From Brugia malayi (Eukaryota > Nematoda > Chromadorea > Rhabditida > Onchocercidae), in contig NW_025062476.1 of assembly GCF_000002995.4 (NCBI RefSeq), positions 6,685,001 through 6,749,000 on the forward strand: a DNA stretch of 64,000 bases, in the 5' to 3' direction. This document shows, one piece after another, positions 43,611-55,872 of the stretch. Both the position numbers and the translations under genes were made by a program. Under the pieces are notes generated by a model. It searched no databases. It saw only the letters and a program-made list of their open reading frames with translations, and was not told the DNA's origin. Numbering within the stretch: the stretch's first letter is position 1; each line of letters opens with the position of its first letter.

Positions 43611-45068
43611 ATGAAATATTTTATTTTCCTTTCAATCGGTCTGATAGCAGCAGCATCAGCTCAAAGAGAAGCACAATTACCTCAGCCAGAAATACCTCCA
43701 TTTTTGTCCGGTGCACCCAGCCATGTTGTGAAGCAATTTTTTGATCTACTCAAAGCTGATGAATCAAAAACTGACCCGCAGACTGAAGCAGATATCGAAG
43801 CATTCATTCGCAGACTTGGTGGCGATTACCAAGTTCGTCCTATTAAAAAATAAATAACTTTGTAAACAGTTATGATATACGTTAGAGATAAGAAGTATTT
43901 TGTTCCTTTTTCTCTCTGGACACTTCTGACCTTCCTTATTATGCCTCTTCCCTCGATATAATTATATTTCTTAGTTTAGAATTACGTCAATTTGTCATCA
44001 TTTTCATATTTTGCTTTTCTTTGCTAATAAGTTTGCTAAATTTTTTGCTTCACGTAGTAAACCGAAGTAACAACGACGTGGTATTTCACTGAGTCAACTT
44101 TTATTAGTAAATTGTTGTTTCTCGAAAGTATTAATTTTTTCATGTAAAGATTTGAAATTAAAGAAGCGAAACAGTCAAGAAATAAGATTGCTATTTGAAA
44201 AGACACATTTCAGAAGTCAGTGACTTTTCACTTTTCTACAAAGTAAATTATTCGGAAAGAATAATAAAGCAAAATTAATTTCAGACTCGATTTGAGCAAT
44301 TCAAGCAAGAGATAAAGAAAGAAAAAGCTCAGTATGAGAAAATCCATCAAGCAGCATTATTAAAATTTTCACCAGCAGCAAGAGAAGCTGATGCCAAGAT
44401 GTCTGCTATTGCCGACAGTACGCAACTGACCAATCACCAGAAAACGGAACAGATCAAAGCAATTATGGATTGTAAACTTTTTGCATAATCCATGATTATT
44501 TTTAATGATTGAGACGAGATCAAAAAGTTTAGATTTCTTAATACGCTGACAGAAATTTATTTTGCTTTTGAAGAGACGAACAAGTTTGCAATATAATTTT
44601 GATTTAATACAAAAACTTGTTTTCCAAATAGCAAAGTTTCATAACACATGAAACTGGAATTGTAAGTTTCCCGAAGACTAGAATCAAAGCTAAAATTCCA
44701 AAAAATTTGGTTCTAAAATTCATTGCCTTCAAATTAGCTTTTTCTCTAAATTAATCTTTCCATTGGCTGTTCTAAACTGGATTTAACGAAATTCGGTTGT
44801 AACAGATATTGGACAATTTTAGCTTTAAGAATTGTTTAAACCCATAAGCAAAGAGGTTTCCACTGTTGAAGACAAAATGGGAGACAATTATTGGTCACTT
44901 AGAAGATTTCATTATTTTCTTAACGAAACTCTGTCTTTCATATTCAGACATTATAATTTATAACGTTCATTTCTTCAAATTTGTTAAAATTTCAAATATA
45001 AAATTATTATTGCAGCATTAAGCGAAGCTGTTCGAAAGGAAATCTTGGAAGGATTTAATTCACAATAA
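43611..45068 (+). CDS. SXP/RAL-2 family secreted protein (DUF148), copy 2
   Basis: Second tandem SXP/RAL-2 member. Exons 43611-43832, 44285-44471 and 45016-45068 (TAA) give 153 residues. The signal peptide MKYFIFLSIGLIAAASA is followed by REAQLPQPEIPPFLSGAP, the family start motif. Helical segments follow (HVVKQFFDLLKADE, FEQFKQEIKKEKAQYEK), then LKFSPAAREADAKMSAI and LSEAVRKEILEGF. Exon 2 is 187 bases long with phases 0 and 1, exactly as in copy 1, so the two arose by gene duplication, although their proteins have diverged widely. Splice sites: donor GTTCGT with acceptor TTTCAG, then donor GTAAAC with acceptor ATTGCAG. An AATAAA lies at 45148-45153, about 80 bases beyond the stop. Secretion is inferred from the signal peptide. 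Confidence 0.92.
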
Positions 45069-48000
45069 AGTGTTATATCAGTGCTGCTGAGTATTACAAT
45101 TAAGATTTTTTCAAAATGAAAGAAGAATCATATATGCGACAAAAAGTAATAAATAGATAAGAAAATATTGTTGTCATCAATGTGGAATATTTCAAGCTAA
45201 TTAATTATTACACATCTGTTTATCTTTGTTATTTCATTTTTATCCTCATTAATTATTGCTATTAAAGTTCTCATGCTAGCAATGTTAAGGATAGTGTAAC
45301 AAAACAAATTTGTATGAGATGCAAATAAGCCAATGGAGAAGATTTGTTGTATAGAATTCCATGAAATCAGTGATTAGTATCGATATCAATTCACCACTAG
45401 TACTATATTTAAAAAGCTGAAAAGAGTTTTGAAATAGTTTTTTTCTTTTTCAATACTTTTAAATCATAAAACTTAAGATTTACAAATATACTATCTGTTA
45501 AGGTTAAATAGCAAAGGTTTCAAATCTTATACTTGTAAAATAAGAAGGTAACATGGAGTAAACAGAAAAGATTGTAAGAATAGTCTACAAATTTAGTTCA
45601 TTCAAAAATATAGATTGAGCATGTCTAAAGTTGACTCATCATGATAACATTATTCAATAAGAGTTTTTATTTTAAAAAATGAGCTAAATTCATACAAAAA
45701 AACATGAACGGAAGTGTCCTTGCATGAAAACATCGAGTATAGGAGAGAAAATATAGGAGGAATACCATATTTGAATTAAAATCAACTAATAGTTCGTTCC
45801 TTAAAATTCTTTTATGTGTTTCAAGCAATTCTCAAATAATCTTTTTCCTTCATAAACAATTGATAGACACATGCATTATTTATTAAAGTATTGTTTGGGA
45901 AAAGTATCATTCTTTGAAAATGAATCATTCAGTATCATTTAATTTACAAAAAATAATTAGTTTAATCAAAATCTGGCATAGATAAATTTGAAATATTAAA
46001 CTTACCCAATTTTCTCAGACAGTTGTTATTTTATTTTTTTTTATTTTTTTAATAGTTAAATGATATTTCTTGTGAAGTTTCACTGAAAGATTAAATGAAC
46101 ATAAAAACTTAATAATTATCATATAGAAGCCGTTCAAAAGCGAATAAAACAAAATGAAAAAAAGAGTCGATTAAGCGAACTGTGCAGGACATTTGATGAA
46201 AAGTATGAAAAGTCAGAATAACGATTATTACTAATGTAATATTATTTAATATTTGCAAGAAATTGCATCAAAAAATCTAAAAATCAAACATATTTGCGTA
46301 AGGAATAATCTTGAAATGCTTTCATTGACTTACTTCTACCATTGACGTCTAACTTTTGCAAGTATCTAACATAAATCCATTTATATTCATTCGTTAGTAG
46401 TTTTTGTGAAGAGAGAAAAAGGTTAATGAAAGTTTAGATTTACAGCGTGAAAAAAGTAGATTGAAAGTGGAAAATTAAAAAGCATAGATTTTACATTGAT
46501 TGGTAATTAGGTAATTATAGCACAAGAAAAGAAATTCTTTTAAATTTGCTAACAACTGCAGAAAATGCGACTGTTTAACAAAACTTTTGATATTATATTT
46601 ATTTGTAATAGCTTTATTCAGTACTACCATCTTATGAACTTCCATGATTATTTGATTATTAGTAGCTGTAATTTTGTATGTTAATTAGATGTTTCTGCTT
46701 TTATTTTTTATATTTTGGATCATAGATAGATAGTAAAGTGCGTTGAATTGAAGAGATTGTAAAATAGATTCGGTAACATTTTTCTTCCATTACAATATCA
46801 ATTTTTTTTTTTTTTTAAGTATAATTGTGTTCCTTTAAAAGCGAAAAGATTAGTTTATGTAATAAGAATCGTTCTGTTTTTGCTCTGCTAATTAAAAAAG
46901 AAGGCAAAGTATGCTTAATTCAACTCTCAGCTATCACTGTTCAATCTATTTGACAATAAATGAGATAATCGAAATGAGATTGATGAGTCTCAATTTAACG
47001 AAACTTAGACACCTGTCATACTCCTGTGCTTCATGCTAACTTTAAAACTGGTAATTCAATATTGTAAACAATGAAAATCTTCAAGTAAATTGTTTAAGTA
47101 CCATTATAAGTTTATTAGTTATCGGCAAAGTTATCAAAGATAGCGAGAAAACTTACTGAAGTAAATCACTATTTAACAATACTCCTTAACTTATCAAAGA
47201 TAAGAAATCAAAATATGTTAGGCATGAAAAGTTTATTGCATCTCATATAATAAACTTATTGGATTAATTTTTTCTCTTAAAGTAATCCATTTAAATAGGT
47301 ACTGTTACTGAGAGAATAAATGAAAAGAAGTAGGAAATATGTATAGAAAATTTGAAGGACAGAACATTTAACTTTACTTTGCTATGAACCTGATTCATGT
47401 CTGAAGCTTAATTTCATGTCAAACCATAACTTTCAACTGAAATGATATATTTTGCTGTATTCAGGATTTTCTATCTTAATTAGATTCAAGAAAAAAAAAA
47501 TGGTAAATTCGCGTTATTCGAGTCTTACTTGCATAGTTCAGATTAAATTAATGAAAACAAAAGGGCAAAAGAAGATAGCAGTGGAAAAAGGAAGGGAATT
47601 TGAGGAAAGAATCAAAACGTTATCTTTCTTGTTAAACAGCTTGTTATCACACTTAATCATTATCTTTTAAATTGGCTTGACCTTTCAGTTGCGTTGGGTT
47701 TGGTGTTTTAATTGATCATTCTTAACTCACTCCTTTTTCTCGAACAATTATCCATCCCACACCACTGAAAAGATATATTTTCACTATTTTTTTAACTTCC
47801 GTTTTCATTTACCTGTGTTTATATAATTCCATTTGTATAAGTTAAAAATGATTCTAAAAACAATACTAAAATACAAATTATTTATGTTTGAGAGCGTTTT
47901 TTGGGACTAATTTCAGACAACAAATCTGCTTTAAAATGACGAAATTTTCAATTAATAGTAATATGCGTGGGAGAAATGCGGTAGATTTGATGTACGCATA

Positions 48001-51000
48001 TCAAAGCTATTATTAGAAGAAATCGCACTTTTGCCTTTATTTGCTTTTTATCTCAATCTTCACTGATAAATTTTCATTATCAGAAGTACTGAGTGAAATG
48101 ATTTTGAAACGACTTGGAAAATTAGTTATAGTTTTAAGATATTATTTATATGCGTTCTTTCTTTTCACATTTTTATTTTAAATAATATTATCATTTCGAA
48201 ATCTCATTTTCACTAATTTTTTGATCAAATTTTATTCGGAATTCTGCTTCAAAGATAAAAAATGGTAGAATGAACGAAAGTTTAAAATTGGTTTTAATTG
48301 ATGGGGAACGAATGATACTCCTAAAAATCAATATTTTAGTGTGCTTGAAAAGAATTTTGAAAGATGAAAAGTCGTATTCAACGTTTTTGGGATTTATTAT
48401 ATGTAATTCTTAGTTTGTAACAGAATATTCTAAAAAAACTGATGAATAGAGTGACATAATTATTAGACTTTAAATTCCATTTTTCCCCTTTTTTTTGATT
48501 ACTCGAATCTTTGAGACGTGACGATTTGGTAAACTAGGCCATTTTTTTCTTCAATGTAAAATTATCACTGAATTGCTGCAGCCTATTCGTTTCCTGAACT
48601 TGATATATAGGAAACCAGTCATAACTAACTCTTTTAATTATAGCAGCAAAATAATTCAACAACAATGTGGCTAAAAAATCAATTACTGTTAAATAGAAAT
48701 AAATTATAGATGTAATTAATTTCACTATTTTATTGGAAAATGTCACATCTGAATAGCAACAAGTTTTCTTTTTTATTTACCCAAACAGATATGACAATTA
48801 TTAACGAGAGCGGAATTTCACTGATTCTCTCAATGCTTGATTTTGGAGCCGAATTCCAATTGTTTTCTTGATTATAATTTTAAGACATTTGTCATTACTT
48901 CTCTGATTTTAAACTAAATGAGATGAAAAAATAAGAGCAACGAAAGCAATGAAAGCAAAAAAAAAAGGGAAAAGAGAATGATATCATCCATATCATATGT
49001 GACACGTCAAACTTCGAGATCGATTCATTATTCGATTATCGAATTCAGTAGTATGAGATAGCTTATTATTAATATTATTATTGTTACTGTTATTATTACT
49101 ATTATTATTATTATTATTTGTTATACTGCCTTAGCTGCCAAATTTGTGCAAGATATTACACATTTAATGTCAGATGATTAATAACATAATAGCGAACATA
49201 ATTACACTCCGAATATTTCGTCTATTCTTTAGTTTTCTTTTCTATAGCTTTAAGAGAAATGTTTAAAAAAAAAAAGCACTTCTCTTAAAACTTTTACTTC
49301 AAATGATATTCATAATAAACCATTAAATTTCTGAAAATTTAGGAACTAACTTTGATTTCCTTATAAAATTCTAATTATAGAAGCTTTGATAGCTATGTAT
49401 GGTCAATTCTTTATTCGTGTTTAATTCCTTTCTGCAATTACTACAAAATTTTTGCACTTCATCAAAAGAAAGTTGATTGACAAGTTCGATTTAAAGTGGC
49501 ATCAGTTTTCAATTCAAGTTACCATCATCTTTTCATTTTCCCACCTTTTCTTCTCCCTCTATCTTCTTGTCGTTCGTTATTATTGTTGCTCCTGCAAAAA
49601 ACACTGCTCTGCGTGAAATGAATTTCATTAATGAATTTGAAAAGATTTGTACCACAATCTTGAAAAATGAACAATCAAAAACAAAGAACAGGTACAAAGG
49701 GCAAATAACAGGTTAAAATGATAAGTTTTAAATTTAATTGCTACTCTTTCACTTTTGATTTTGGCCTTCGCCAAAAAACTGCATTTTTCTTCTATTTCCA
49801 AAAAGCGGTAACATTAAGCAAAGAGTCTGAAAAGGTAATAAAATATTTTGTTTAGCATTTAATTTGTCTCATTAAATTTCTGAGGTACAATTAGTTTGTT
49901 ACTCATTTTACTATCTAATGATTCATTTTCCATTATTTGAAAAGATCCTTTTTCTGATTGCGATGAAGTATAACTATAATTGCACCAAATATCAAACGAA
50001 GATTTTGCGAATTTATCATCGAATCAGGAAGTCTATCATTTTTATTACTGAAATATTGAAATTGATTTTTCCTTTTTGCTTCACAGTCTCAATTATCAAA
50101 AAATTTTGCATTCTATTTTAATAGTAATAACGTTTTTATCTATGAACCCACGCATTTTTTGTATTGAGAAACTATTTGTGGTAATGGAAGAAAAAGTGCA
50201 AAAGGGCAAATTTCATCGATGAAGAAAATTCTCATTAAGATAATTTGGTTATATTAAGAACTATCAACAAAGAGAATCGATCCTTAGCTTTTATATAAAT
50301 GGTCAATACCCAAGGCATCACAACTTACCTTTCCTGTTAACAGTTTATTGACCACTACTTGCTTTGCTTCTTTTTGAAACCTAAAACTTTTCCAGTAGTC
50401 TTGGAAACATTTAACATCTTTAAACTTTCAAATTTTTCTCATCCAATGTGCAAAGTCTAGAAAATAGATGATTGTCTTAATTTAAAAAAATTAAATAGTT
50501 TGGATTTTACTGAAATGTATTGCCATAAGTAATGAAGTAACAGTTTACTGCCATTAAGCATAAGAACTAATTTTTAATATAAAATTATTTAATATACTAA
50601 ATAGGGATATGATTGTATTTGTTGAAATATAGCTTGTTAAATAATGATATCAAAGTCTGATTCCAAATGAACTTATCTGTTTTTCTTTCAAGTCAGTTTT
50701 CAATTTATTTCTTTAACCAAATTGAAATCATGAAACTTTAACTATACAAGAAAATAACTATTGAGATTCCGTTTCTGTGATGCGAATTTAAAAGCACTGA
50801 AATGATATATACTTGCCCGAATCATTTTAAAACACTTATTTCTATGGAAAATTTTAATGATGTTAATGGAATTGTTGTATTAGTCATTTTATCTAATCTA
50901 TGTTTCTATTTATCTTAGCTGCGCATAAATCCTTCTTATTATCATCCCCTTGAAATCACTTTTTAACAAAATTGTTCATTTCCATTTAGTGATTTTGTGA

Positions 51001-51159
51001 TTTCAAGACAGATATTCTGAAATTATTATTTTAAATTTCAAATGATCACTTTGTTTTTAAATTTGAAGCAAAGAAATAATTTTCTCAATTTTTTTTCTAA
51101 AAACATAAATTTCCGAGCATAATTGTTTATCTTATCAGTTTTTGTTAGCAGCTTATGTG
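45069..51159. other. Intergenic region of about 6 kb without a supported gene
   Basis: AT-rich DNA between the second SXP/RAL-2 gene and the acidic secreted protein gene. It holds the AATAAA of the former and a broken ATT run at 49063-49119. Open frames of up to 72 codons are lysine- or hydrophobic-rich without domains or splice context. I see nothing else in it. Confidence 0.6.
49063..49119. repeat. Imperfect (ATT)n microsatellite
   Basis: ATT triplets over about 57 bases, interrupted by a few substitutions such as TTGTTACTG. Confidence 0.85.
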
Positions 51160-52262
51160 ATGTGGATGTTCATCACTTTATTACTTACTGTTGCCTCAGC
51201 GGAAAAGAAAGTACCAATTGAGGACGAGGAATCAGATTCAGGAGAAGAGGAGCAATATGAAGATGAGAATCAAGAATTTGAAAAGGACGAGGACGACATT
51301 TTGAAAGATGAGAGTGCTGACCCGGAAAAGCAGTTTGATTCACATCCTCCAGGTAAAGTACAATGATTTTGAAGATTACGTATGTGCCCACTTTCTTTTT
51401 TAAAAAAATTTCAAAGTAGAAAAAAGTTTCAAAACATTCTGATTGATTGTGGAAGCCGGGATATTCTATGGTTATTCTGGAGCTTCCATGGATTTCATCC
51501 TCGAATTATGTATTTCATTTATTGACGATAAAAAAAAAAAATTAAAAAAAAAAATGGATCTGCACAAATATTTAAAATAAAACGGAATCATAAATATATG
51601 ATGTGTTTAGCATTCGGGCCGAGAAGTACCCGCGTACTGAAGATTTCGTAAGTTTTTCTAACAAATTGTTTGAAATTATTGTTATTGTGATTGAAAATAA
51701 TTTAAATTTTAGTGAGGTAAAATGTCCTTAATTAAAGTGTTAGATGACATTAATGTGGAAACTTTTTGAGAGTTGAAAAATTCTTAGTTTTGGTAAAAAT
51801 CCTAATTTCCTAAATATTCTACTGCTCTAAAATGTTCGTTTATTAGGATCAAAATAAGATAATCTCCGTTTTTTTTTATTGTCGTAAAAATAAAATTCCT
51901 AAGCTGTGCTCAAAATTCCTTTGACAAAAGATTGCAAAAATGGATCTGCACAACTATTACTTTTCATTACAAACATTGAAAAGCAAAACTACTGCCTATG
52001 AATTAAGTTAATGTGAAAGTTACTCCTTGAAGTAACTTTATGAGTAAATAGATAAGCATTTTTTTTAGTCTTTGACTAAATTTGCAATGGTACTTTTTCT
52101 ATCTTACTTATTCTGTTTTTTTAACAAAGGGAATAGTTTGAACGCCATGAATTTAAATTATATTCAAAAGAAGTAAATTTTAGAATTAGTAGCAAACGAA
52201 TTTGATAAACCTTTTTTGTTCAATTTTTCAAATTGAATTTTCTTTGCAGCCAAAATAAATGA
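51160..52262 (+). CDS. Small secreted acidic protein (unrecognised)
   Basis: Exons 51160-51352, 51611-51647 and 52250-52262 (TGA) give 80 residues; all junctions keep phase (GTAAAG to GTTTAG, GTAAGT to TTTGCAG). The first Met is chosen because the preceding AG (51138) looks like an acceptor, probably for trans-splicing, and MWMFITLLLTVASA is a good signal peptide. The mature protein has a dense Glu/Asp stretch (DEESDSGEEEQYEDENQEFE) and then a short basic end (FGPRSTRVLKISQNK). There is no cysteine. An AATAAA at 52297-52302, 35 bases beyond the stop, supports the model. No family is recognised. The charge pattern would suit binding of calcium or basic partners, but that is conjecture. Confidence 0.6.
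51550..51953. repeat. 18-base direct repeat flanking a small exon
   Basis: AAAAATGGATCTGCACAA occurs at 51550-51567 and 51936-51953, on either side of the 37-base exon 51611-51647 of the acidic protein gene. Confidence 0.8.
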
Positions 52263-55199
52263 TAATCAAACGACTAGACTTCGAGATTATTGATGAAATA
52301 AACGGCGTGAAACACAGTTTATGAAAAAAAGACTGTAATGCTAGTTTTGATGCTAATTTTTCATGTTCTAGAAAATTTAATTTAATTAAGTTACAGCAAC
52401 AATCTTTGTTACTTCAAAAATGCGTCTTTATCACGTTGTCAACATCATTCAAAAATGTTATCAATGTTCCCGCGAATATTGATGTGTTTGTGACTGTGAA
52501 GGAAAACTTTTTCGTTAAGTGTCAACTTGCTAATAGCCAGTGATGAAGAATGCTTAAGTGTGTTTTAATGAGTTTATGAAGATCGAATGCTCTATTTGAA
52601 ACTAGCAATGAACTGCAAAGCCATTCATCAAATTTGATAACAAAGAAATTCTGTGACCTACTTTTTTTTTTCATTTCCAAAGTTAAAATGACAGACAATG
52701 AGCCATCAAAATATTGCATACATTTAACAGTTTGCCGCCTTTACAATTGCCTTGTGTTTGTTTAATAAATAAAATAAACATTTAATAAAAATATTGTTCT
52801 ATTGGCAAAATCTTTCTCGGAAAGATTTCCAATTGAAATGGTAAAATCAACATAGATCAATTTTCTATGAAATAATACAATAATGAAGTCTGAATTCTAG
52901 CGTGTTAATATGATTTCACTGAACAATTCGGAAGATTCAGAAAGTTGCTAAAGAGACTGCTAAAATCTAAGAACTAATAAGTTTCCAGTAAGAGAAAATT
53001 TGGAAATATTTATGTGTCCTAATTGAAAAATGAGAAAATACTGGAAAATTAACGGAAATAAATTGGTAATGATAGCGATAATTTCAAAAATGATTGAGCG
53101 TGGGTAATCTTCGAGATTGCAGCGATGAAATTTATTTGCCGTGAGCTACTTCGATTATTGCTTTTAGGAATTGACTGTGCAATCATTAATTGATTTCATT
53201 TATTCCATTACCTCACTAAATATTTCATTACACTTGACTTCTGTTTTCGGAGTAATATTTTTGTAACGCAATGAAAGAAGCCTAAAACTAATAGACCAAT
53301 TGATTATCACCCATTGCTATCAGATCCATATTCATATTTGTCGGTATTGCATATTATAGAAGTATGAATGCAAATAAATAAACAATGATGGACCCAATTA
53401 ATTTCTTTTAATATTAATAACTGCGTACCTTCTAACATTTGCGCAATCAATTATTCTTTGACCAACAAACTTTACAAATATTTTCTGAGTGCTAATAACT
53501 TGAAGAATAAAATGAATTCCGGTTGAATTGTCATTCATAAATAAATATGTTTGCGTCCCTCTGAATTCCGAAATTTCTGTTCCTTCTTCCGGAAAAAGAA
53601 ATTACTGCATTCGGTTATGGTTAAATCAGTGGTAAACTGTGTGCTATTATTGTATGTTAGTTACCTCGGGCGACGCACGATGCCAACAACAATATGCATA
53701 TTTCAAAGGCATAATTAATCGGTGTTGTGTGAAAGAAGTGCAAAACACTTCACGCTTGCACTGTGATACTACTGTTTCTTAGCAGTCCACTAATAGAGGG
53801 ATGGACGACGACAGTAGAGGACAAATACATTCATCATCATCGTGTCCTTGCATTGTGTCTCGGACTGGACTCCCTCTGTTACTGGTGGTACCAGTTATCG
53901 ATGATGTCTATCAGTCACAAAGCTGACTTATCCAAATTAGCATATCAATTTTTTGAAATTCTCATATGGAAGTAAACAAGAAATTGAAAATCAAATAATA
54001 GGTTAAACTTTCAGATTGATCTTTCTCAAATTCCTAATTAATGTTCCAGATTAAATATTTTTAAGAAACTAAAAAAATCCGTGAGAATTCTGTCATGATT
54101 TCTTACCATTAGAATGATAAAATTGAAAAAGGTATTATCTAAGAAACAATTTTGAATTTTCTTCGACTTTAAAACAAAAGAACAATTCCCCGTAGTTGCG
54201 GCAACTGAGAGAAGGGAGACAGAGGGATTTTTCTTTGTCTATCATTAACTAGCAGTGCTTACAAAACAATGACCCGAGAGACCTCTGCTTTTAGCAACTT
54301 TTCTTTGTTGTTATTGGTCAGAAATTTCACGGTCAATAGTTCACTGATACTTTTCCAGAGACTTTGAATATTTGGAACAATTGTGGTAATGTGACAAGTG
54401 TATATTGACTGCAGAAAAATGGATAAAAGCATAATAATTATGACCTACTCCATTCTTGTATTATCAGGGTATAATGATTAAGAGCAAACTATCAATTTAC
54501 GGATTAACAAGTAATGATAGTTTGTCAATTTGTTCTTCCTCAAGAAAAAACGGATGAAAACACGTGCATCAGTAATCCGTAAATTAGTGTAAAACAACAA
54601 ATAGTGGTTGTACTTAGATCCGGTATGATAAATTAGCTCACTATTGAACTTTGAACTCGTCTTCATGGAAAATAAAATGATTTATCATGATAGAAGATAG
54701 AAGTTGTAAATGTTTAAAATTTCACATATATATACATTGCAGACTTGTAAATGAATGGATTAATAAATGATTCTAAGTATTTGATTGCATAGCTATTCGA
54801 AGTATCAGTGATACATGATTTCATTTTAACATATTTATTAATAACCGCTAGAAGTTTTGTGAGAAATAATCATTCTTCTTATTTGGATTATTGAAATCTA
54901 TTTGTTCCGATATATTTTCCATCAAGTCAGCCATTGTTAAAAAGTTTCCAGCTTAAATTGTTTTCTAGTTTTATGATATAGTGGAATTTTGAAACAAATC
55001 AGTTAAAAAACACTGTTCTGTTTCGATTTTCAAATAAAACGGACCGTTATTTGAATTAGTTTAGAACAATGTATGAAAGCAATATAATCCCTAATGGAAA
55101 ATGAAAAAAAAAATTTGTCCGTTCCGATTTTTAATGTGCTACTGATTGGCCATTAAAACTTCGCTTGGCTCCATTCTGTACTCTTTCATTTCACCGAAC
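52263..55199. other. Intergenic region without a supported gene
   Basis: This holds the AATAAA (52297-52302) of the acidic protein gene and one copy of a dispersed repeat (54940-55001). A slightly GC-richer patch at about 53.64-53.90 kb has no recognisable coding content. Confidence 0.55.
54940..55001 (+). repeat. Dispersed direct repeat, copy 1
   Basis: About 61 bases, beginning AAAGTTTC and ending GAAACAAATCA, match 57639-57700 in the same orientation at roughly 50 positions. The flanks are only faintly similar. It is probably an old interspersed element fragment. Confidence 0.7.
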
Positions 55200-55353
55200 T
55201 TTATTTGAAGATACGATCAGCAGTACTCTCCCTGCAGTTTATTAGCGCAGCAGGAGATAGGACAATGTTCGTTTAGCGCATCTCTCTGATAAATCCATCC
55301 ACTTTCAAACTGTCCCTACAATAACAATCGCACTAGTTATCGTTATCTGACGA

Positions 55354-55872
55354 TTAGATCTGCTCACGTAACTTCCCGTCTCCTTTCTGTTTCAGTGATA
55401 CTTGTTCACAATTAATGACATTACTTATGACACTCACTAGGGTCAACAGCTGTTCGAGAATTTCTTTTTCTGAAAGATGTAAAGATAGCTTGAAAAGAAA
55501 TTTGAAACTATTTTTTATTTCTTCCAAAGATTGAATAATTCCAACCAGCTTAGGATTAATCATGCAATAGGCAATCTTGTAGAATAATGATGTATACAAG
55601 GCTTTTGTATTTTTCTTTTCTGTTACATTATTGATTCATGATATTCAAAAGCGATCAATTCAGCTAAAACTTACTATTTCATAAATATCAATAAAAAATA
55701 ATAAAATCCCTGAAATGCTAAAATTGAATCTTTTCTGATGGATTATAAAAGGAATATCTAACGACTTCAATCGCAGCTGTTGTATTTCCTCATGTTTCCT
55801 TTCTAAAAATGCGGTAACGGCACACAATAATGGGTTTAGGGTTAGGAGAGTAGGAAATAAGACAATCTTCAT
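55354..55872 (-). CDS. Possible small secreted helical protein (unrecognised)
   Basis: Candidate two-exon gene: 55872-55675 and 55614-55354 (TAA), 152 residues. The ATG at 55872 lies two bases after TTTCTTTACAG, a good trans-splice acceptor, and opens with the signal-peptide-like MKIVLFPTLLTLNPLLCAVTA. Exon 1 ends at a perfect donor GTAAGT. The weak point is the acceptor: the best site (GTAACAG, five bases upstream) would put exon 2 in a frame that stops early, so the frame-keeping acceptor AAAAG was used. Exon 2 is open for 86 codons and rich in Leu, Ile, Lys and Glu with probable helices (LSEKEILEQLLTLVSVISNV). The plus strand reads TTTATT at 55200-55205, an AATAAA in the sense of this gene. 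No family was recognised. Confidence 0.4.
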
